DNA of 43,506 bases from Coemansia sp. RSA 1804 (GCA_027578815.1 JANBTH010000061.1:1-43506); one strand, 5' to 3'; shown: positions 29,301-38,864, counted from the first letter of the stretch. A program made the numbers and translations. The notes: a model not told the origin generated them from the sequence alone.

Positions 29301-29307
29301 TATAAAA
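29301..29307 (+). promoter_or_regulatory. TATA box of the 64-aa gene
   Basis: TATAAAA, 119 bp upstream of ATG 29420. Confidence 0.5.
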
Positions 29308-29419
29308 TGGAAACAAAATGCCCATTCTTTTTATTCTCATGAAAACTATTCACACCATAACCATTGGTTAACACCAACAACCAATAAATAGAAAATAGCA
29401 CAATTCAACTGCTTTAGTT

Positions 29420-29614
29420 ATGCCAAGCTCTAATAGTAATGTCACTAACTATGATGGGTCTAAACCTTTATATACTAAGCAAATTAATGGTGGAAAGTAT
29501 ATGATTACAATTGGTAAAGGAAAACAATTTGAGGCAACACGTGCAGAATATGTTACACTAAACAGAAAGTGGGATGAACATAAGAAAAACAAATTTGCAT
29601 CACCAAAGAAGTAA
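29420..29614 (+). CDS. Small orphan protein, 64 aa
   Basis: ATG 29420 to TAA 29612-29614. The protein begins MPSSNSNVTNYDGSKPLYTK, continues NGGKYMITIGKGKQFEATRA and ends with a Lys-rich helix (KWDEHKKNKFASPKK). It aligns without gaps to the second half of tiny gene 2: NGxxY[I/M], basic residue, hydrophobic, then AE[H/Y] and a hydrophobic-plus-Lys end. Only about six residues are identical, so the relation is tentative. A TATA box and a possible downstream AATAAA (near 29710) support expression. No targeting signal. Function unknown. Confidence 0.5.
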   Translation: MPSSNSNVTNYDGSKPLYTKQINGGKYMITIGKGKQFEATRAEYVTLNRKWDEHKKNKFASPKK

Positions 29615-29879
29615 AAAGCAGTATTGACTCGTGTCTGGTACAGAAATTGTGTAAAGAACTAGAATGAAGAGGAAGAGAAACTTTGAGTATAATATTTTTC
29701 TTGTTTACCAAATAAATATAACTAAAAAAACTAAAAAATAAAGGTAATAACTTGCAAGTTCCATGGTAAACGTGATTTACTCTCTTGTTACTAGGCTTGA
29801 TGTAAATAAGACTAAATACCCTTTAGATTTGATCTCTGCGCAAATTGCATGAAAACAGATGTTGTCACAAGCTGCAAGC

Positions 29880-30070
29880 CCAGCTAAAAACATGTGCTGC
29901 AGATACAAGCATGGCATAGAAAGATATTTGAAATTACAGAGCATCATATTATTGTAATAGCTTTTTGTCACATTGAAAAGCATTATTGGCTTTGTTGGTT
30001 GAAAAGATAATTCCCAGAAACCATTGGAAATAAAAAAATCTAATTGATTGACCCTTGTTATTTTTGATAA
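29880..30070. repeat. Dispersed relic repeat, copy 2
   Basis: Related to 9100-9310 at roughly 70% over the best 110 bp. Here the minus-strand frame stays readable longer (RVNQLDFF, then ELSFQPTKPIMLFNVTKSYY). Inverted terminal repeats like those around copy 1 are not visible. Confidence 0.4.
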
Positions 30071-30153
30071 CCAGAAAAACTGTCACATGGCAAAAAGCCT
30101 TGCAAAAACAAGCCGCTTAATAGAAATCTGTCAATTCTGATTATCCTTGTGAC

Positions 30154-30160
30154 TATAAAG
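30154..30160 (+). promoter_or_regulatory. TATA-like element of F-box gene 1
   Basis: TATAAAG, 164 bp upstream of ATG 30318. Confidence 0.35.
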
Positions 30161-30317
30161 ATTTGGTGTTAACTTACAAAGTGCTCTCAAGTCATCGACT
30201 TTATTAGAGCAATACCAATTCGGATAGTAAAGTTCTTCCTTTTTAATTCCATTTTTTGCTTCAGATTTTATCAACTATTTCATCTCTATACTTTATAGCT
30301 GCTTACATCTATAAAAC

Positions 30318-31829
30318 ATGCATATCAACAGCCTTCCAACTGATGTTCTTTTTGCCTTTCTAAAACCTTACTGTGAGGGAGAACATCTTATACATGGCCA
30401 TTTGGGAAGGCCTACAAATGTTCTTTCTGTTTGTCAAAGATGGCGACAGATTGCATTACCAATAATATTTAATAGAATTTACATTAGCTATACTGCCAGA
30501 TTATGGACTAATTTAGATGTAATGACCTGTGGTATGAAGCAATATCCACGAACAGTAGATATTAGGATTGACTCTAGCAATGGTAATTTTGTGGATTATC
30601 TAAAGAAAGTTTTGGAGAAGCTTAACTTAAACAAAGTTATGCTAGGCAATATAGCAAATCTGTCATTTGAACTTTATGCTCATAACATATTTACTGATTA
30701 TCAAGAAGAGCTCCAATTGGCAAGAAAGGAATTCACAGATATAACAAAAAATTTATATGCGCTACTTCCAAACATCTCATCACTACACAGTGATATGAAA
30801 CCAATAGAGAGCATATTATCGATTTTTGAGACTGCCTTACTCAAACTGTATGCACCACAACTAACGCAGGTAACAGTTAGCCCAATGGCAATAAATTCAG
30901 ATATACATTTCACCAAACCTCTTTCCAAATTTAAACACAGTTGGGCATGGAGTGCAACAGTTCTTCCAAAAATTAATGCAAATAACCTGACAATGCTAGA
31001 GCTAACATGTGTTAATGAGTCGTTTGATTGGAAAGCCTTTTCTAATAAAAAGGCAGACGATTCTGGTGTTCTTCGTTTTCCAGCTCTTGAATTTTTGTCA
31101 ATTGGTATGTTTAATCGCACTATGTACATGATGGATGGTGATGTAGATATGTTCATTCCAAGTAATAGGTTTTCCTACATTTTGGAGGTTCCAAGTCTCC
31201 TGTACTTGAATGTAAAGGTTCTTTGTCCACTTACTTGCTCTCTACTAGCCTCAATTTCCACGCCTAGGACACTCAGTAAATTTGTCATGGCAAACAGCTA
31301 CAATACCAGGTTCGAATTTTATGGATTTAGCATATCAGATGCAACTAAACTCATATTTGAAGAGCATTATAATAGTTCCAGTGGAAGTAAAGAAGCTGAT
31401 ATCCTTAAACTAGCAGATGATTTGCAAGCAATTGATGGGGTTATCTGTTCTGCAATAGAGGCATATGTAGACCAAGAGATATCAACATTGGAAATGCAAC
31501 ACATTTATTGGCCACAAGTGACAAGACTGAGCATATACTATTTGGTACCTTTATCTGACTTGCTGGAGCTTGTCTGGTCAAACCTACCCAACCTAAAAAA
31601 ACTAGAAGCATATCATATCAAGCTGGGTGATATGGAAGACAATACATTTGTTATTCCAGAAATTCAGGATGGCTCCATTACTCGAATCAAATCAAAGATC
31701 AAGTCATTTGTGTATGGTCTGGGTGAATATGATATAGGGGCTCCAGATAAAGTACACAAGGTGTTTGAGGAGTCAATGGCTAAAATTTTAAAGTCATTGG
31801 AATATATTGGCTTTGGCAAGCCATGGTAA
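30318..31829 (+). CDS. F-box protein, tandem copy 1
   Basis: 503 aa. The N-terminus is an F-box: MHINSLPTDVLFAFLKPYC, then LSVCQRWRQIALPIIFNRIYI at about residues 36-56, matching the LP..VL..I...L and C..W pattern that binds Skp1 in SCF ubiquitin ligases. The rest is hydrophobic-strand-rich with loose leucine-rich-repeat character (NLTMLELTCV, FPALEFLSI, VPSLLYLNV, LPNLKKLEAY), probably the substrate-recognition part. No membrane segment. The gene is AT-rich and intronless. Its sister at 32607 has exactly the same length. The target protein cannot be predicted. Confidence 0.78.
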   Translation: MHINSLPTDVLFAFLKPYCEGEHLIHGHLGRPTNVLSVCQRWRQIALPIIFNRIYISYTARLWTNLDVMTCGMKQYPRTVDIRIDSSNGNFVDYLKKVLEKLNLNKVMLGNIANLSFELYAHNIFTDYQEELQLARKEFTDITKNLYALLPNISSLHSDMKPIESILSIFETALLKLYAPQLTQVTVSPMAINSDIHFTKPLSKFKHSWAWSATVLPKINANNLTMLELTCVNESFDWKAFSNKKADDSGVLRFPALEFLSIGMFNRTMYMMDGDVDMFIPSNRFSYILEVPSLLYLNVKVLCPLTCSLLASISTPRTLSKFVMANSYNTRFEFYGFSISDATKLIFEEHYNSSSGSKEADILKLADDLQAIDGVICSAIEAYVDQEISTLEMQHIYWPQVTRLSIYYLVPLSDLLELVWSNLPNLKKLEAYHIKLGDMEDNTFVIPEIQDGSITRIKSKIKSFVYGLGEYDIGAPDKVHKVFEESMAKILKSLEYIGFGKPW

Positions 31830-32606
31830 TATGGCATGGTGCTTATTCTTAAGAGGGTGTCATGACATTTTTTAGTTTTTATTTCTTTATTTCTATATTC
31901 ATTGTCTTTTGCCATATAATATAAGAAAAACAAAGGACTTTATCTTGCATCCATTGATGAGTCTCTTCTCACCCTCCAACAGACTGAAATTCTTACACTC
32001 ACAGGAAATGCAGAGTGAAAACTTTAAACTAGAAAACTGAAGAGTACTATACTATGAATTAAGAAAGCCTTTAAAATTGTTGTGGGTATCCTGTAACCTT
32101 ATCAGCATTCGGTTGTCTTTTTTCTATTTTGTTTTTACACAATCCAGCCTTATATTGCAGCATTGTGCTCAAGTTTGCCGTTTGCTTTACTTTTCTACTC
32201 CTTACAGTTTATTAGCTTTATTGTCTACTTTCAGCACTTACTATGTGCTCTGCACAAAGAAAACGGTTTGGTCTAAATATCATAATGATGTCAAGACAGT
32301 GGAACCTTTAATTTAATGTTTCTGGAAATGTTGGGTATATTTCGGATTTATGAAAACAAAACTTTACAAAAATAGATTTATTTCTGACACAAACCAGAAG
32401 CAGATTCATGAAATTCTGTCAATTATGTCAGCCTTTGTGATTTTAAAAGAAATCTTTACTTGTTTATAAAACACACTTCAGCCATTCATTTCATTCAAGG
32501 AATATCAACTCGGATAACAGTTTTTTCCTTTTCAATTCATTTTTCTGCTTTATATTTTGTCAATTATTATATTCCTACATTCTATAGCTGCACACATTTA
32601 TCAAGA
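31830..32606. other. Spacer between the tandem F-box genes
   Basis: The left part is the 3' flank of copy 1, which resembles the 3' flank of copy 2 (TAATATG(G/A)CATG(G/A)TGCTTA). The right part (about 32480-32606) resembles the 5' flank of copy 1. A 79-codon Phe/Leu-rich frame in between is not accepted. Confidence 0.5.
32465..32471 (+). promoter_or_regulatory. TATA-like element of F-box gene 2
   Basis: TATAAAA, 142 bp upstream of ATG 32607. Confidence 0.4.
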
Positions 32607-34118
32607 ATGCATATCAACAGCCTTCCAACTGATGTTCTTTTTGCTATTCTCAAGCCTTACTGCGAGAAAGAGGCTTACATGGAGTACTATGGTAAAAGAC
32701 CTACAAACATTCTTTCAGTTTGTCAAAAATGGCGACGGCTTGCATTACCAATGATTTTTAATACTATATATGTTAATGCTAATGATGGATTATGGACAAA
32801 TGCTGATATAATGCCTCATCATATGAAACAGTATCCAAGGACAGTAGATATTATGCTAGATTATACAGTTAATGGCCCTAGGAAAGATGTTGAGAATATT
32901 TTAGAGAAGCTTGAATCAATTGAGGGTATGCTGGGCAATGTTGTGAATTTATCATTAACATTTGATGTGTATGGCTCTTTTTTCGATTTTGAAGAAGAGG
33001 AGCTTTTAGTGCCAGAGATTGATTACATAGAAATGGCAAGAAAATTATATGCACTACTTTCAAACATTTCATCATTACACTTTGAAAATGATACCGAAGA
33101 TGACACAATGATTACATTTGAGTCTACTTTACTCAGACTATATGCACCACAACTAACGCAGGTAACAGTTAGCCCAATGGCAATAAATTCAGATATATGT
33201 TTTAGCAAATGTCTATCCAAATTTACGCAAAGTTGGGCGTGTGATGCAACAGTTCTTCCAAAAATAAATGCGGATAATCTGACAAGGCTAAAGCTAACAT
33301 GCGTCCAAGAGTCATTTAATTGGAGCGCCTTTTCAAAAGAAAAATCTGATGACTCTGGTATTCTTCGTTTTCCGGCTCTTGAGTTCATGTCAATTAGTAT
33401 GTATGGTTATATTTCACACGGAATAAATAATCCAGATAGGCTGTTTATGCCAGGCAACAAGTTTGCCTACACATTGGAGGTTCCAAGTCTCGTGTACTTG
33501 AGGGTAAGTGCGCTTTGTCCACTTGGCTGCTCTTTAATAGCTTCAATTTCCACGCATAGGACACTCAATAAGTTTGTCATGTCAGATATGGACAATATTG
33601 AATTTGAATTCTATGGATTTAGCATATCAAACGCAACCAAATATGTATTTGAAAAGCATTGTAAAAGTACCACTGCAAATAAAGAAGCTGATATCATGGA
33701 GGTTGCAAATGATTTGCAAGCCATTGATGGGTTAAAATGTTCTGCAATAGAGGCACATGTGAATCGAGAGATATCAACATCAGAAGTGCAACGCATCTAC
33801 TGGCCACAAGTAACAAGGCTGAAAACATATAATCCAATATCTTTATCTAACCTACTGAAGCTCATTGGGTCAAGCCTACCCAATCTAATAAAACTAGAGG
33901 CTTACTGCATCGAATTGAGTGATATGAAAGACAGTGCATTTGTTATTCCAGAAATCCAAGATGGCTCCATTGCTCCGATTGAGACAAAGATCAAAAAACT
34001 GGTGTATGGTCTTGGCGAATATGGCAGGGGAGTTCCAGATGAAGTACACAGAGTGTTTGTAGATTCAATAGCTAAAATCTTAAGGTCATTGGAATTTGTT
34101 GTGTTTAAAAACCCATGA
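32607..34118 (+). CDS. F-box protein, tandem copy 2
   Basis: 503 aa from ATG 32607. The frame is open upstream to 32460, but the chosen Met aligns with the start of copy 1 (both MHINSLPTDVLFA) and gives the same length. F-box: LPTDVLFAILKPYCEKE, then LSVCQKWRRLALPMIFNTIY. The middle has a block almost identical to copy 1 (YAPQLTQVTVSPMAINSDI). The N-terminal 100-200 region has diverged most, with an acidic insert-like stretch (DFEEEELLVPEIDY). The C-terminal half is leucine-rich-repeat-like as in copy 1. Overall identity looks like 60-70%. It probably acts as an SCF substrate adaptor; the substrate is unknown. Confidence 0.78.
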   Translation: MHINSLPTDVLFAILKPYCEKEAYMEYYGKRPTNILSVCQKWRRLALPMIFNTIYVNANDGLWTNADIMPHHMKQYPRTVDIMLDYTVNGPRKDVENILEKLESIEGMLGNVVNLSLTFDVYGSFFDFEEEELLVPEIDYIEMARKLYALLSNISSLHFENDTEDDTMITFESTLLRLYAPQLTQVTVSPMAINSDICFSKCLSKFTQSWACDATVLPKINADNLTRLKLTCVQESFNWSAFSKEKSDDSGILRFPALEFMSISMYGYISHGINNPDRLFMPGNKFAYTLEVPSLVYLRVSALCPLGCSLIASISTHRTLNKFVMSDMDNIEFEFYGFSISNATKYVFEKHCKSTTANKEADIMEVANDLQAIDGLKCSAIEAHVNREISTSEVQRIYWPQVTRLKTYNPISLSNLLKLIGSSLPNLIKLEAYCIELSDMKDSAFVIPEIQDGSIAPIETKIKKLVYGLGEYGRGVPDEVHRVFVDSIAKILRSLEFVVFKNP

Positions 34119-34322
34119 TAATATGACATGATGCTTAGTCTCAGGAGAGTGTCATTACATTTTTTCGGTTCTCTTTTACTTTTCTTCTTTGCGTCAACTC
34201 TTTTGCTAAATCAAATATAATGAATAGCCATATAACATAACCCCGTAGATTTGAAGCTACAGAAACAAGACATTAATGCAGGACATCGAATAACAAAAGC
34301 AAAGGAAGGATGTGCTTGTCAA

Positions 34323-35183
34323 TTAGTCCCAGATAAGCTTGCCGTCAATAAACGATGGACCAGCGGTGGCTTTAGATCCATGGCTTCCTTGCTGCTGCTG
34401 CTTAGCCTTTGCGCGCTTAGCCTTTTCCCACTGCTCGCGGGAGCGTGTCTCCTCAAGCTGGATGCGATGCTGCCGCAAGCGGTGCTCCTGAATAGCCGCA
34501 GCCTCGGCCCGTTCCTCGCGGCGCTTCTGCATCCTGCGCTGTGTCTGGCGCTGGCTTTTCGTCAGCTGCTTGGGCTCGGGCGTGCGGTCGTAGCGAATGC
34601 GCGGGGGATCCTGGCGTGGCGGACCAACGGGTGCGCCGATGCGGAGTACGCGTGGTTGTGCGGGTGCTGGATTCAGATCATGGTCCAGGTTTTCGTTGCT
34701 GTCAAGACGTTCCCAGCGGGTCGGATGAACGGAGACTGCTGCTGAGAAGGCGCGGTTTGCAGCCCGTGCGCTGTCTGTGCGTCTGGCGGATTCCCATTTG
34801 TCGGCGGCATCAGGAGACGGGCTGCGCGATGTAGAGTCGGATTCATCAGGTTTCTCAACCTCTAGAGGCTTCTCGGAGCCCTTGAGACTATTGTCAGGCT
34901 TCTCGGGCTCATCAGGCCCAGCAGGTGGATTGCCAAGCTCGGCAGAGGGCTGTTTGTGCTTGGGTGCCGGACCTGCAGACTGGTTCTTCTGTTTCTTCTT
35001 CTTATTTTGCTTCGGCTTCTTATTCTTTCTCTGCTGGTCATTGTCATTGCTTTTGGCCGGTGGACTTTCCGAGTTCTCGGAAGGCGGCTGGTCGTGGTTG
35101 GTAACCTGTGAAGTCTTTCTAGTCAGCGCGTACTGGTATCCGAGATAGAATACCAGCGCAAGAACGATTATCTGAACAGCCAT
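34323..35183 (-). CDS. Membrane-anchored Lys-rich coiled-coil protein (fungal, uncharacterised)
   Basis: 286 aa. Residues 3-20 are a single hydrophobic helix (VQIIVLALVFYLGYQYAL) likely to anchor the protein with the rest in the cytosol. Then come a very Lys/Asn/Gln-rich stretch (about 50-70), an acidic Pro/Ser/Glu-rich linker, and a C-terminal charged helix from about residue 205 (LTKSQRQTQRRMQKRREERA) that is probably a coiled coil. The final FIDGKLIWD looks like a conserved end motif. The basic region after a membrane anchor recalls ER proteins that hold ribosomes or RNA, but that is a guess. The GC-rich codon use marks the return to the conserved block. It is divergent from PCT1. Confidence 0.72.
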   Translation of the reverse strand: MAVQIIVLALVFYLGYQYALTRKTSQVTNHDQPPSENSESPPAKSNDNDQQRKNKKPKQNKKKKQKNQSAGPAPKHKQPSAELGNPPAGPDEPEKPDNSLKGSEKPLEVEKPDESDSTSRSPSPDAADKWESARRTDSARAANRAFSAAVSVHPTRWERLDSNENLDHDLNPAPAQPRVLRIGAPVGPPRQDPPRIRYDRTPEPKQLTKSQRQTQRRMQKRREERAEAAAIQEHRLRQHRIQLEETRSREQWEKAKRAKAKQQQQGSHGSKATAGPSFIDGKLIWD

Positions 35184-35683
35184 TGTCGCCTCTGCCGCCG
35201 CCTCCCTTTTTTTATATTTTCCAGTCAGTTGTTAACCCGCAACAGTGTACAGCCAGCCCATTTGGAATGAAGAAGGAATGTCGCAGCGTCAAGGTAAGGG
35301 AAAAACACAAGAACGGAATTAGAATTAAAAATGACGAAATGTGCGCGTAATAGGGAGAGGAAAGTAAAGAGTCACCCTCTCATTGTACTGATCAAAGCCT
35401 TCTTTGTGAGTTTTTCATTTTGGCCTTTTGTCATGTGGAGGAGACGTCGTTGCTTCGAATCTTCTGAAGCAAGAAAAAGGGGGGAAAGTGAAAAAAGGGT
35501 TGGCAGGCAGCAAAATAATTTTTCTTTGAAAAACGGGTTTTCATTTACTCATTAACGGTTTTTTTTGTCCTTTTTCAATTTTTTTTCACTTTCTCAGGTC
35601 TTGCGGCTGCCACAATTTGAAATTCCCCGACTAACACCCGCCAGAACATAGTCAGCCCCGCACACACGAGAGCAGCGCACACG
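35184..35683. promoter_or_regulatory. Divergent promoter region (coiled-coil protein / PCT1)
   Basis: 500 bp with T-rich runs near 35205-35220 and 35560-35600 and no supported gene. Confidence 0.4.
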
Positions 35684-36963
35684 ATGAAGACAAAACGCAG
35701 CAGCACCAGCAACAGCATCGCCGAGAAGCAGGCGACCAGCGCACCGAGCTCGCCAAAGCTGACAGGCGCGCGGTCGCCATCGCCAACGCAGCAGCTGGGA
35801 GCGCTGGACCCAGGCAGCCCGATGGGCCTGGGCGACGCCGACCCAAACGTGGTGGACCATTTCCGGCCCATTGAAGTCAACATGACGCTCTCGGTGCCAA
35901 CCGACAAGCCGTTCCCCATCAACGCTCCGCCAACAGACCGGCCGGTGCGCCTGTACTGCGACGGCATCTACGACCTGGTGCACTACGGCCATATGCGCGC
36001 GCTGGAGCAGGCAAAGAAGTCGTTTCCCGACGTCTATCTGCTGGTTGGAATGTGCAACGACCTCGATACCCACTCGCGCAAGGGGAAGACTGTGCTGACC
36101 GAGCGCGAGCGCTACGAGTCGTTGCGCCATTGCCGCTGGGTCGACGAGATTATCACCGATGCGCCGTGGACTGTCACGCAGGAATTCCTCGACAAGCACA
36201 AGGTAAGTTAGTTATTGGTGTAAGCTGAGGAGGTGTTATTCGCGCTGCAAGTGCCAAGCAAGCTGTGTGGGGGTTGCAGCACTGACTTTTTTTTTTACTT
36301 ATCTACGTGTGGCTGATGCAAGGAGGGGCCATTCTCCTGTGTGATTTGGTTATCTCTCACTCGCTGCTGTTCTAGATTGACTATGTCTGCCACGACGACC
36401 TGCCCTACGCCAGCGCCGAAAGCGACGACGTCTACGCCTTCGTCAAGGCGCAGGGCCGCTTCCTGCCCACGCAGCGCACCGACGGCGTCTCGACATCCGA
36501 GCTGATTACGCGCATCGTGCGCGACTACGACAAGTACCTGCGCCGCAACCTCGAGCGCGGAATCTCACCAAAGGACCTCAACATCTCGTTCCTCAAGGAG
36601 CAGGAGCTCAACCTGCAGAAGCACGTGTCCGGGATCCGCGACCAGATCAAAAAGAACCTTCTCGGAACACGGGAGGATCTGGTCGGCGAGCTCGAGGACC
36701 TCAAGGCCGAGCTGAGACACACGAAGATGTTCTGGGAGGACAGGCGCCAGGACTTTGTGCGCGGGTTCTCGTCGATGTTCGGCTCCCAGGTCAACAAGTT
36801 CTTTGGGCGGAAGAGACTTGCCCACGACGGCAGCGATGCCTCGTCCGTCGAGAGCGCTTCCTCCACAAAGAGGCCGCGTCAGGAGGACCTGGATCGCGGT
36901 ACTCGTAGCAGCACCGGCAGCTTCTCTGACGCACAGACCTCTGATGACGCCGCTGCTTCCTAG
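35684..36963 (+). CDS. PCT1: Choline-phosphate cytidylyltransferase (two exons: 35684-36202, 36376-36963)
   Basis: The spliced protein is 368 aa. It makes CDP-choline from CTP and phosphocholine, the rate-setting step of the Kennedy pathway for phosphatidylcholine. The catalytic core has YCDGIYDLVHYGHM with the nucleotide-binding HxGH motif, GMCNDLDTHSRKGKTVLTE, RYESLRHCRWVDEII and, in exon 2, the signature RTDGVSTSELITRIV. After the core, an amphipathic helix region (about residues 225-300) should be the lipid-binding regulatory segment, which activates the enzyme on membranes poor in phosphatidylcholine. The Ser-rich tail is a likely phosphorylation region. N-terminal ~60 residues are disordered. 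Removing the 173-bp intron joins HK to IDYVCHDDLPYAS in frame, matching the family. Confidence 0.95.
36203..36375 (+). other. Spliceosomal intron of PCT1
   Basis: 173 bp with donor GTAAGT and acceptor TTCTAG, phase 0. A stop appears immediately if it is retained. It is the only intron in the window that I consider certain. Confidence 0.93.
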
Positions 36964-37253
36964 TAGAGGACTGTCTCCATTGTTTTTGTTTTTGTTTTTC
37001 TTTTCTTCTACGAACTTTACTCCAATTTTAATTACCGTCTACGCTGATCGGTCCATGTCAGATCACCCGATCAGATTGCATTTCTTTGGGTCATTAGCTT
37101 GGTGGAAGAAAAAAAAAGCTAAAGGACTATCTTTTTCCTTAACTTCCCATTTTAACCGTTCTATTTGCAAGACTACTGCCTCACTTCATTTGTTTCCTTT
37201 TTTTTTCTCTAATTACACGGTCTATTTCATATTCGCCTAACTATTATTGACTA

Positions 37254-38864
37254 ATGATTCCACTGTACAGAACGCTGCTACTGGCACGGGAGCTGGCAAC
37301 AACGACAGGCGCTGCCGCTGCCGCTGCCTCTGCCAAATCAACGGCTAGGACTCAGGCGGGATCGCCAATCACTGGCAGGGTGATACCGGGGCCACCATCC
37401 CTATACTCCGCATGCAGAAGATGCTACAGCACCAGGGCCAGACACAGCGGCAGCAGAGGAGAGGACAGGCACAAAATAGGGGAGGAGGACGACGACGAGG
37501 ACTCGGTTGACCTTGACTCGATATTCAGTCTGCTGGACGTGCCTGCCAAACAGCCGCACCAGCCCCAGAAGAACACCAGGGCCAGCAGCAGCAGAGATAC
37601 TTGGTCTGCCAACACTGCCGGCCACCATAACCACCACAGCCGGCCACGGCATGAGGACCCTGGGATGGGGCTGGGCGATGGCGAAGATATCGACGACGCC
37701 GACGTGGACGTTGATGCGCTGCTTGGCTCGATTCTCGGTGGAAACAAGGCTGGTAGCGGCGGCGGCATCAGGGGCAACACAAGCAGGACAAGAGAGGAAT
37801 TGCCAGGACGTCGCGGGGACGACGACATCTTTAGCGATTGGCCAAATGAAGAAGATGAGTGGAGTAGCAGCAGCAACAACAGCAGCAACAGAAAAAGTGG
37901 CGGCAAGGATACCACCAAGGATAACGGCGGTGGCCGTGCGGGCGACTTTAATGTAATGGACGAGTTTGAGCGGATCCTGTCGGACATGGCAACGAAGAAG
38001 GAGAAGGTGTACAAGGACGGGTCGCAGCGCCCGCCGCCGCTGTTCATGCAGAACATGGGGATCGATAGGAGCGGCCAAAAGTTCCTCAGCGAACTCGGGC
38101 CCGACACCCTGTTTCAGCGCGGACCGCGCGCATCCGCGTACTCGGCTAACAGGCTGGCCGGAGACATGGCGATGGCCTCGCCAATGGCGATACGGATGAG
38201 CAGGCTGACAGCCAGCGACGGCGTCCTAGCGCCCGAAAACACCACCGCCGACAAAAACAATAACAACAACAAAAATAACAGAAATAACAGCAGCGATAGG
38301 AGTACTGCGATGCCGACCAGGAGGGGCCCGACAAGGCCAGCCAGTATGCACGCCCGACTAAGCAGACGCGACTCGGAGCTGGAGCAGGCGCTGCTGGGCC
38401 GGCTGGCCAACTGCACGTCGGTTGTGCGGCTCTCCAGTTTTGTGTACGACGAGATCGAGCGCAACGCGAGCGCCAGCATGCGCGGCATCCAGATTGCGTT
38501 GGCCAGCCCCGCCGTGTTTGCCGAGCTGATCCGCCGGTCCCGCGAGCTCGGCGCCCCCCTCGTCGGCCTCTACGCCTACCGCCATTGCCACGCCACCATG
38601 GACATCGCTAACAAGACGCGCGTGCTTTCGCCCGATGTCTACGAGGAGCTGCTGATCACCACCTGGGGCGCGATGCGCGACTCCCTGGCCGCTGCCTCGG
38701 TTCTCCGCGATGCCATTGCCGTTGGCACCGTCCCGAACCCCTCGCTGCTCCGCTGTATTGACAGGCTTGTCCTGGAGCTGCGCTCCTCCTACAACATGGA
38801 CTCTGTGGCTCGCCAGTTCGAAAAGCTCAAAAAGGATCTTGTCTCCGACTACAAAGCCGTCTGA
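37254..38864 (+). CDS. Mtf2-like mitochondrial RNA-processing protein
   Basis: 536 aa. The start is an Arg/Ala/Thr-rich presequence (MIPLYRTLLLARELATTTGA, then RRCYSTRARH, a likely cleavage site near residue 60). The next ~230 residues are low complexity with acidic and Asn/Ser runs. The C-terminal ~170 residues are helical: DSELEQALLGRLANCTSVVR, LSPDVYEELLITTW, then paired helices to the end. This arrangement (disordered N-terminus and helical C-terminal domain with an LxxALxxCTS start) resembles fungal Mtf2/Nam1, a matrix protein that couples mitochondrial transcription, RNA processing and translation. Assignment is by pattern; a PPR-like mitochondrial factor is the alternative. Confidence 0.62.
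   Translation: MIPLYRTLLLARELATTTGAAAAAASAKSTARTQAGSPITGRVIPGPPSLYSACRRCYSTRARHSGSRGEDRHKIGEEDDDEDSVDLDSIFSLLDVPAKQPHQPQKNTRASSSRDTWSANTAGHHNHHSRPRHEDPGMGLGDGEDIDDADVDVDALLGSILGGNKAGSGGGIRGNTSRTREELPGRRGDDDIFSDWPNEEDEWSSSSNNSSNRKSGGKDTTKDNGGGRAGDFNVMDEFERILSDMATKKEKVYKDGSQRPPPLFMQNMGIDRSGQKFLSELGPDTLFQRGPRASAYSANRLAGDMAMASPMAIRMSRLTASDGVLAPENTTADKNNNNNKNNRNNSSDRSTAMPTRRGPTRPASMHARLSRRDSELEQALLGRLANCTSVVRLSSFVYDEIERNASASMRGIQIALASPAVFAELIRRSRELGAPLVGLYAYRHCHATMDIANKTRVLSPDVYEELLITTWGAMRDSLAAASVLRDAIAVGTVPNPSLLRCIDRLVLELRSSYNMDSVARQFEKLKKDLVSDYKAV

Larger units (their letters stand above)
28245..29419. other. AT-rich interval with an (AT)n microsatellite
   Basis: About 1.2 kb. It contains an (AT)11 run at 28817-28838 and a plus-strand frame of some 45 codons ending near 28545 without a start. 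The end holds the promoter of the 64-aa gene. I see no other gene. Confidence 0.4.
29615..30317. other. AT-rich interval with relic repeat and F-box promoter
   Basis: It holds the second copy of a dispersed relic repeat (29880-30070) and the promoter of the first F-box gene. Confidence 0.4.

Noticed and set aside
29777..29983. 68-codon minus-strand frame
   Set aside because: Overlaps the dispersed relic repeat and is not preserved in the other copy.
32077..32316. 79-codon Phe/Leu/Ser-rich frame between the F-box genes
   Set aside because: Simple-sequence composition in an AT-rich spacer, not shared by the other F-box flank.
35430..35480. TTCGAATCTTCTGAAGC as part of a tRNA T-arm
   Set aside because: No acceptor stem, D-arm or anticodon arm can be formed around it.
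37254..38864. Long antisense frames opposite the Mtf2-like gene
   Set aside because: They mirror GC-rich low-complexity coding sequence; the sense frame has a presequence and a family-like C-terminal domain.
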